Assembly (NCBI GenBank): GCA_030644725.1 | Contig: CP130629.1 | Span: forward strand, 4,603,501 to 4,667,500 | Length of the DNA stretch: 64,000 bases | Direction: 5' to 3' | Origin: Candidatus Electrothrix communis | GTDB taxonomy: Bacteria > Desulfobacterota > Desulfobulbia > Desulfobulbales > Desulfobulbaceae | In this document: positions 58,735 through 64,000 of the stretch, one piece after another | Numbering within the stretch: position 1 is the stretch's first letter | Layout: the number at the start of each line of letters is the position of its first letter | Program-made: the position numbers and the translations under genes | Notes under the pieces: generated by a model | Databases searched by the model: none | Told to the model about the DNA's origin: nothing | Seen by the model: the letters and a program-made list of their open reading frames with translations, nothing else

Positions 58735-59682
58735 TTACCGAGTCTCCCTTACCACGCGGAAACCCAGGGAATCGCTGCGATGGGTCGGAATATTCAGACC
58801 GCGAAAGGCAGAGCGAAGGTTAGTGGCTGAACCGTACCAGCTTCCTCCTCGGAAGCAGCGGAGTGCCCCTGTTTCAGGTCCAGTCGGATCCACCTTAGGG
58901 CTGTTCTGGTAATAGGTTGCATTGTATCGATCATTGACCCATTCCCACACATTTCCGGCCATGTCATATAATCCCCAAGCATTGGGTTTTTTCTGGCCTA
59001 CCGGATGTGGAAAATTTTCTTTTTTATTGAAGCGACCTGCTGGAAACCAGATATGCAGATCTGCATGTTCCATATTGAACCAAGCATACTCCTGTGCTTT
59101 TTTCAGGGTGTCGCCCCAGAAATAAATAGTTTTGCTGCCAGCACGGGCAGCATATTCCCATTCTGCTTCTGTGGGGAGACGATATCTTGATCCACCTTCT
59201 TTTTGGTTGAGCCATCCTATAAAGACGCCCGTATCTTCCCAAGAGACTGCTGATACCGCTGCTTCATCGCCGTGCGTGTTGGCATTCTGAAATTTTTCCG
59301 TCTCTATTTTTCCTCGTTCCTCGTCGCTAAGGGACGCCAGAAAAAGTTTAAATTGCCCCAGGGTAACTTCATGTGTTCCTATCTGAAAGCCTTTGCTGAT
59401 TTGAACTTTATGTTGGGGAGCTTCTTCCTCAAGCGCATTTTCGTCCTCCCGGACTTGAGCAGGGCAGGTCGGCCCCTGAAGGGGTAATCCTTGTCGCTCC
59501 AGTTCGTCATCACGCTCTTTGTCGTCTCTGCTGTATATGCAGCTCCCCATGAAGAAAGTGCCTGGTGCAATGCTATTAAATTCCATGCCGATGGAGTTTG
59601 TATAATCTGCCGCCTGCGCTATGGGTACAAGAAAAAGAGCCGAGAGGAACAGGGCTCCCGGAAGAATATATCTGGTTTTCAT
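58735..59682 (-). CDS. Secreted FGE-sulfatase-fold (SUMF1-like) protein
   Basis: 315 residues with a signal peptide (ends near IAQAADY). Family landmarks: IAPGTFFMGS, GTHEVTLGQF, YRLPTEAEWEYAARAG, GLYDMAGNVWEWVND and RCFRGGSWYGSATNLRSAFR, ending LGFRVVRE. The two copper-binding cysteines of true formylglycine-generating enzymes are absent from the C-terminal RGGSW block (GSATNLRSAFRG), so sulfatase activation is unlikely; it is better seen as a carbohydrate- or ligand-binding fold member. Three cysteines lie instead in an insert near 45-75. No sulfatase gene is adjacent. Confidence 0.9.
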   Translation of the reverse strand: MKTRYILPGALFLSALFLVPIAQAADYTNSIGMEFNSIAPGTFFMGSCIYSRDDKERDDELERQGLPLQGPTCPAQVREDENALEEEAPQHKVQISKGFQIGTHEVTLGQFKLFLASLSDEERGKIETEKFQNANTHGDEAAVSAVSWEDTGVFIGWLNQKEGGSRYRLPTEAEWEYAARAGSKTIYFWGDTLKKAQEYAWFNMEHADLHIWFPAGRFNKKENFPHPVGQKKPNAWGLYDMAGNVWEWVNDRYNATYYQNSPKVDPTGPETGALRCFRGGSWYGSATNLRSAFRGLNIPTHRSDSLGFRVVRETR

Positions 59683-59928
59683 TATTGTCTCCTGATGTTA
59701 TTATCTCCTGAATGAAACGCCTCTCCTGCAATGCAAAAACAGGACGGTCAATCCTAACAAGTTTACCTGTCTTTTTTTTCTTGTCAATCAAATTTGCAGT
59801 TGCTTCTCCTTTATTTCACGATAGAATGGTGCGAATCTATACGAGTGATCTGACGCTGTCGAATTATTTTTCTATCAGTGTTGTGGCTGTCAGGCGTCGG
59901 CAATGATTAAGTCAGAATTCAACGAGTC

Positions 59929-60849
59929 ATGAAAATAACAATTATCGGTGCCGGTGCTATGGGTTGCCTGTTCGGAGGACTTCTCAGCGAACAGGGGATG
60001 GATGTTCATCTGATTGACGTGCGGGAAGAACAAGTTAATACCTTGAACGATCGCGGGTTGACAATTTTTCATCAGGGCGTGGAAAGGGTTGTCAGGGTAC
60101 GAGCTGTGACAGATCCGGCTGCAATTCCTGGGACGGATCTGGCTGTAATTTTTGTTAAACATGCCCAGACCGAGACTGCTGCCCGGACTGCTGGCCGCTT
60201 ACTGGGAGGTAACGGTCATGCTCTGACATTGCAGAACGGCATGGGCAATGTTGAGATCATTGCTGATATTCTTGGAGAAGAGAGAGTGCTTTGCGGTACC
60301 ACGGCCCAGGGCGCTATGGTCCTCGGTACGGCGAAGATTCAGCACTCAGGAGCGGGGGAGACGGTTATCGGCATGTGGCGGCAAGGAGGAGAGGCGGTTG
60401 CAGGACAGTTGGCTGAAGTTTTTACGGCGGCAGATATCAGCTGTCGGGCAGTCGATGATATTGAACCGGTTTTGTGGAAAAAGCTCTTTGTCAATGTGGG
60501 AATAAATGCCATTACCGCTTTGACCGGTCTGCGCAACGGACAACTTCTTGAGCGGGAGGCGACCAGACTGCTGATGCGGGATGTTGTCTCCGAGGCAATG
60601 GCTGTCGCCGAGGCGCATTCCATTGAGGTCCCTGCTGGTATACTGGAGCATGTTGAGCAGGTGGCCCAAGCCACAGCGTCAAATCGTTCCTCTATGGGAC
60701 AGGATATTGATGGTCAGCGTCCTACGGAAATTGATGCTATTAACGGCTATATTGTTCGTAAGGCTCGGCAGGTCGGGCTTGCGGTTCCAGTGAATCAGGC
60801 CTTGGTACGATTGGTGCAAACTGTACAGGGGCAGTATGCTACTTCCTGA
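59929..60849 (+). CDS. panE: 2-dehydropantoate 2-reductase
   Basis: 306 residues. Reduces ketopantoate to pantoate with NADPH for coenzyme A synthesis. N-terminal Rossmann motif IIGAGAMGCLFGGLL (GxGxxG at 7-12), LTLQNGMGNVEII in the middle, and the catalytic region LWKKLFVNVGINAITALTG with its Lys, then SSMGQDIDGQRPTEIDAINGYIV at the C terminus. Ends two bases before the convergent bioA. Paralogues of the family act on other keto acids; panE is the most likely. Confidence 0.9.
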   Translation: MKITIIGAGAMGCLFGGLLSEQGMDVHLIDVREEQVNTLNDRGLTIFHQGVERVVRVRAVTDPAAIPGTDLAVIFVKHAQTETAARTAGRLLGGNGHALTLQNGMGNVEIIADILGEERVLCGTTAQGAMVLGTAKIQHSGAGETVIGMWRQGGEAVAGQLAEVFTAADISCRAVDDIEPVLWKKLFVNVGINAITALTGLRNGQLLEREATRLLMRDVVSEAMAVAEAHSIEVPAGILEHVEQVAQATASNRSSMGQDIDGQRPTEIDAINGYIVRKARQVGLAVPVNQALVRLVQTVQGQYATS

Positions 60850-60851
60850 TT

Positions 60852-62162
60852 TCATGTGGAAAGGTCAACGGCCTTGAGCAATGCCCCTGTGAGTCTGCTC
60901 AAATCCTCGCTGCTGATAGTATAAGGCGGCATCAGGTAGATGAGTTTGCTAAATGGACGAATCCAGACGCCTTGGTCAAGAAAGAATTTTTGTAATGATG
61001 CCATGTCAACCGGGGAGCTCATTTCCAAGACACCGATGGCACCGAGGACACGGACGTCGGCAACTGAATCTGCATTTTGTGCCGGTTCGAGTTCGCACCG
61101 CAGTTGCTGTTCAATATCTGCTATTTTGTTTTGCCAGTTGCTTTGTAAGAGCAAGTTGATCGAGGCCACGGCAACAGCACAGGCTAGGGGATTGCCCATA
61201 AAGGTGGGGCCGTGCATGAACAGGCCCGGAGGAGCATGGGAAATTATCTGGGCAACCTGATCTGAACAGAGGGTCGCGGCCAGGGTCATATAACCGCCAG
61301 TGAGAGCCTTGCCGAGGCAGCATATATCAGGGCTGACACCGGCGTGTTCCGCAGCAAAGAGCTTGCCTGTTCGCCCGAATCCGGTGGCGATTTCATCAAA
61401 GATCAGGAGAACATCATAGCAATCGCAGAGTTTACGCAATTCTCGTAAATACTGAGGGTGGTAGAACCACATTCCGCCAGCCCCTTGGACTATCGGTTCC
61501 AGGATGACCGCAGCGATTTCTTCATGATGCTCAGCTAAAAGTGTGTTCATGGACACAATGTCATCTTGTTGCCAGTCCTTGTCGCGTTTGCCGAATCGGC
61601 ATTGGGGGCGAGGAGCGAAGAATTGCTCTGGCAAAGCCCCTGAGAAGACGGTATGCATCCCGGTGATCGGATCGCAGACCGACATCGCATGAAGGGTGTC
61701 TCCGTGATATCCACCGTGTACAGTCAAAAATCGCTTTTTATCTTTCAACCCTCTGGCTTGTTGGTACTGCAGAGCCATTTTTAACGCCACTTCAACAGAG
61801 ACGGATCCTGAATCACAGAGAAAGACCCTGTCCAGACCGGTTGGTGTTAATTCGACCAATAAGCGGCAGAGTTCAATTGCGGGTTCATGGGTGAGCCCCC
61901 CGAACATGACATGAGCAACCTTGTTTGCCTGTTCGTTGAGTGCAGCATTGAGGACCGGATGGTTATATCCATGAATAGCTGCCCACCAAGAGGACATGCC
62001 GTCGATGAGTTCTCGTCCGTCCTGTAATGTGATTCGAACACCGTCTGCCGATTTGACCGGGTATACCGGGAGCGGGTTATGCATGGAGGTGTAGGGGTGC
62101 CAGATATGTTGTCGGTCAAAGGTAAGTTGCTGGCTTGCGTTGATTTTCTCTTCGGGAGACAT
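60852..62162 (-). CDS. bioA: Adenosylmethionine-8-amino-7-oxononanoate aminotransferase
   Basis: 436 residues, a class III PLP aminotransferase. BioA uses SAM as amino donor to make 7,8-diaminopelargonate in biotin synthesis. Blocks: [18 protein letters not shown] near the N terminus, [36 protein letters not shown], and [20 protein letters not shown] followed by [12 protein letters not shown] with the PLP lysine. The SSWW and Tyr residues that distinguish BioA from other members are present. Other bio genes are not adjacent. Confidence 0.95.
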   Translation of the reverse strand: MSPEEKINASQQLTFDRQHIWHPYTSMHNPLPVYPVKSADGVRITLQDGRELIDGMSSWWAAIHGYNHPVLNAALNEQANKVAHVMFGGLTHEPAIELCRLLVELTPTGLDRVFLCDSGSVSVEVALKMALQYQQARGLKDKKRFLTVHGGYHGDTLHAMSVCDPITGMHTVFSGALPEQFFAPRPQCRFGKRDKDWQQDDIVSMNTLLAEHHEEIAAVILEPIVQGAGGMWFYHPQYLRELRKLCDCYDVLLIFDEIATGFGRTGKLFAAEHAGVSPDICCLGKALTGGYMTLAATLCSDQVAQIISHAPPGLFMHGPTFMGNPLACAVAVASINLLLQSNWQNKIADIEQQLRCELEPAQNADSVADVRVLGAIGVLEMSSPVDMASLQKFFLDQGVWIRPFSKLIYLMPPYTISSEDLSRLTGALLKAVDLST

Positions 62163-62216
62163 TTTTTCAAGAAGCTCTTGGTGGGGATGCGGGGGGGGGC
62201 ATCTGTGGGGAATGCA

Positions 62217-62261
62217 TAAAAAAAGACGAAGATAGACCTTAACCAGGTTTACCTTCGTCTT
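62217..62261 (-). terminator. Rho-independent terminator after the bactofilin gene
   Basis: On the minus strand AAGACGAAG and CTTCGTCTT form a perfect 9-bp stem around a 21-base loop, followed by TTTTTTT. It separates the M23/bactofilin transcript from bioA. Confidence 0.9.
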
Positions 62262-62301
62262 GATTGGAGGGGCTCTCTACGGGAGCCGCGCAAGACCTCT
62301 G

Positions 62302-62775
62302 CTATTTTTTATCAGCAGAGTCCTTGGCTTCGTTAGTTGTTTTTTGGGATTGTGAATTGCCTGCATCCTGTTTACGAGAGCTGGAATGGATCTCACCTTC
62401 GAGGGAGGCACCTGACTCAACAGTAAGGTTCTGTGACTTCAGAATGCCGTGTATCTCTGAAGTTGCGTGAGCTGTGACTACCTCTGCCATAACATTTCCT
62501 TCAACTTTTCCGTGGCAGACTAAGGTGGTTACTGTGACATTACCCGTTACTTGAGCTGTATCACTGAGGATGAGATATTCTCCGCTAATGTCTCCCTGTA
62601 CCGTTCCGTCAAAGCGAGCTTTTCCTTTAAAGCTGATCTCGCCTGTAATAACCATTTCTTTGGCAAGAACGCTTGCTATGGGGTCTTTCTCGTTTTTCAC
62701 TGATCGTCTCTCCTGAGGTGCGCTTATTTCACTTCTAGTCGGCTCAATTTTTTCTTCTTTCTTAAATAAGGCCAT
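62302..62775 (-). CDS. Bactofilin (polymer-forming cytoskeletal protein)
   Basis: 157 residues. The central bactofilin beta-helix runs from about 38 to 125 with regular hydrophobic/glycine ladder repeats (MVITGEISFKGKARFDGTVQ, NVTVTTLVCHGKVEGNVMAE, EIHGILKSQNLTVESGASLE), flanked by a disordered charged N terminus and a lysine/serine-rich tail. Bactofilins polymerise without nucleotide into cytoplasmic filaments and direct cell-wall enzymes. The upstream M23 peptidase gene, 25 bases away on the same strand, is the well-known partner arrangement, linking the filament to peptidoglycan shaping. Confidence 0.94.
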   Translation of the reverse strand: MALFKKEEKIEPTRSEISAPQERRSVKNEKDPIASVLAKEMVITGEISFKGKARFDGTVQGDISGEYLILSDTAQVTGNVTVTTLVCHGKVEGNVMAEVVTAHATSEIHGILKSQNLTVESGASLEGEIHSSSRKQDAGNSQSQKTTNEAKDSADKK

Positions 62776-62800
62776 CGGTGCAACGTCTCCTCATCGCCTG

Positions 62801-63874
62801 TTATTCAGGTACGGTAAATGATAGTTTGGCTACTGATAGGTATTTTTTCGGATTGATCGGTTTTCCTTTATAACGAACCTCATAATGTAGATGAGTGCCT
62901 GTGGATCGTCCGGTATTGCCTGTCAAACCTATAAGTTGTCCACGTTGGATTCTCTCGCCTTGTTTAACTAGTCTTTTGCTCATATGTCCAAATACGGTTT
63001 CATAACCGTTGCCATGACGCAGGATTACAAAATTGCCAAAGCCATTTTTCTCATAGGAAGAGATCTTCACTATCCCATCTGCGGTTGCCTTAATTTTTTG
63101 TCCTGTTCTTCCCTTAATATCAATACCTGCATGAAATGCGGGACGATTATTGAACGGGTCGGAGCGACGACCGAATCCACTGGTTAATCTCCCCTGCATA
63201 GGGTATCCAAGAGGCATCCTTCTGATAGTTTTTATATATTTATCGCTTCGTGTCAATAAGCTCTCGCTATATTTTTCATCAATAGCTATGAAGGGGCCAC
63301 CACTGTTCGCTGTATTTTTCTTGCCGACTTTCACATCCACCCCGATTCGGCTCATAACCGACTCAATCATCCGGCTACGTTCATCAAGGCGTACGGCTGT
63401 TTTTTCAAGAAGCTCTTGTTTTTCGTGTTTTTCCTGTTCAAGTTCTGCCAGTAATCCCGAGATTTTTAAAACGGTCGATATGTCGGCTGAGGCAATTTCC
63501 TCTTCATAGCGACAGATAATCTCCTCTTTTTCTTCCTTGAGGTTTCGAATCTGCGCGTGATACCTATCTTCCTTGGCCTGCCAGGCATTTTTTTGCGCTG
63601 TAAGTTGTTTTTTTAGGTTCTGTTCAAAATTTCCTGATAATTCTCTGAGTGCATCAGCCTGAAGGGTGGTTTTGAGGGAGAGGGAATTTTTTTCTTGAAA
63701 GAACCCGATCCCCAGCCAGGTACCGACAGCTAAGGCTGTCAGGGTGGAGAGAGCAACAGCGAGAATTATAGCGACATGATCCCGGCGAACAACAAAGGAC
63801 AGGCCACCACCCACTTCACCGGTGATGACAAGATGAAGCTGCTTGGGAATCATTGAATATGCGATCTTTTTCAT
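62801..63874 (-). CDS. M23 metallopeptidase, membrane-anchored with coiled coil
   Basis: 357 residues. One transmembrane segment (about 31-55, DHVAIILAVALSTLTALAVGTW), then a coiled coil (about 85-165), then a LytM/M23 domain (about 215-340). Zinc ligands and catalytic residues: FHAGIDIKG (His and Asp) and THLHYEV (H-x-H), with VFGHMSKR in between. All four metal/active-site residues are present, so it should be an active peptidoglycan endopeptidase in the periplasm. Cotranscribed with bactofilin. Confidence 0.94.
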   Translation of the reverse strand: MKKIAYSMIPKQLHLVITGEVGGGLSFVVRRDHVAIILAVALSTLTALAVGTWLGIGFFQEKNSLSLKTTLQADALRELSGNFEQNLKKQLTAQKNAWQAKEDRYHAQIRNLKEEKEEIICRYEEEIASADISTVLKISGLLAELEQEKHEKQELLEKTAVRLDERSRMIESVMSRIGVDVKVGKKNTANSGGPFIAIDEKYSESLLTRSDKYIKTIRRMPLGYPMQGRLTSGFGRRSDPFNNRPAFHAGIDIKGRTGQKIKATADGIVKISSYEKNGFGNFVILRHGNGYETVFGHMSKRLVKQGERIQRGQLIGLTGNTGRSTGTHLHYEVRYKGKPINPKKYLSVAKLSFTVPE

Positions 63875-64000
63875 GGGGTGAATGCTATTTTATTTTGATG
63901 AAAAGCTTTGTTTGTAAAAGGCGACCTGCTCCTACTATGTAGTCTATACGAAGAGCGTGTCTTGAGGCAACCCAAAAAGGTAAAAACTTATGGGCGACAA

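Overview
The window is bacterial chromosome from a Gram-negative organism: it carries an LPS heptosyltransferase, outer-membrane barrels, periplasmic binding proteins, lipoproteins and a bactofilin/M23 pair. Two-CW cysteine-motif proteins, a bacteriohemerythrin, a YcaO-TPR protein, a DUF2335 protein, a PD-(D/E)XK (Rpn-type) protein and a large protease-STAND-WD40 protein, with generally moderate G+C, point to Desulfobacterota. A member of Desulfobulbales, possibly a filamentous/cable bacterium relative, is my best inference, but the window has no rRNA or decisive marker. No tRNA, rRNA, CRISPR array, complete insertion sequence or prophage was recognised.

Layout. 1-3.1 kb: end of a chaperone-like cluster (TPR-like partial gene, degenerate J-domain protein, GrpE-like protein) running into rph and ddl on the other strand. 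3.1-7.3 kb: a two-CW protein, a lipoprotein, a secreted protein and a SAM hydroxide adenosyltransferase (SAM hydrolase) framed by two inverted 61-bp palindromic repeats. 7.3-12 kb: DEAD-box RNA helicase, Pif1-like helicase with HRDC domain, bacteriohemerythrin. 12-14.6 kb: a poorly coding, repeat-rich stretch with a dead lipoprotein gene, a phage-type protein, a small repeat protein and a possible small RNA. 14.6-18.9 kb: a compact cyanophycin operon (isoaspartyl peptidase with frameshifts, cyanophycinase, cyanophycin synthetase) ending in a strong terminator. 19-25 kb: pseudouridine synthase, several exported or membrane proteins of unknown role, a Rpn-type nuclease and a SLOG-like protein. 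25-29 kb: cmoB, an ABC-2 type permease and waaF.

29-37 kb is the most unusual part. A DUF2335 two-gene unit lies between the tail of a 1443-residue trypsin/STAND-NTPase/14-blade WD40 protein and a decayed second copy of that same tail. Upstream of the large gene and on its strand come a Trypco1 (trypsin-co-occurring) protein, a Cdd1-type helix-hairpin-helix protein and a YcaO-TPR protein, each start overlapping the previous stop by 4 bases. This looks like an NTP-dependent conflict (defence or self/non-self) locus of the kind predicted from Trypco/EAD domain systems.

37.5-49 kb is mostly housekeeping: tsaE, a response-regulator/histidine-kinase hybrid, a frameshifted yejA-like binding protein, a GT39 glycosyltransferase, uppP, PilZ, epmA, dut flanked by two paralogous secreted coiled-coil proteins, and barrel proteins. 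48.5-55 kb: a zinc-ribbon membrane protein, an asparagine-synthetase-like protein that has lost its catalytic residues, a second two-CW protein, an MltD-like transglycosylase and a YihY/BrkB membrane protein. 55.7-64 kb: cinA-recA-folA, an FGE-fold protein, panE, bioA, and a bactofilin/M23 peptidase pair.

Genes that plausibly work together: ddl, uppP, mltD-like, bactofilin and M23 in the cell wall; the three cyanophycin genes in making and recycling an Asp-Arg reserve polymer; Trypco1 with the protease-STAND-WD40 protein; cinA with recA.
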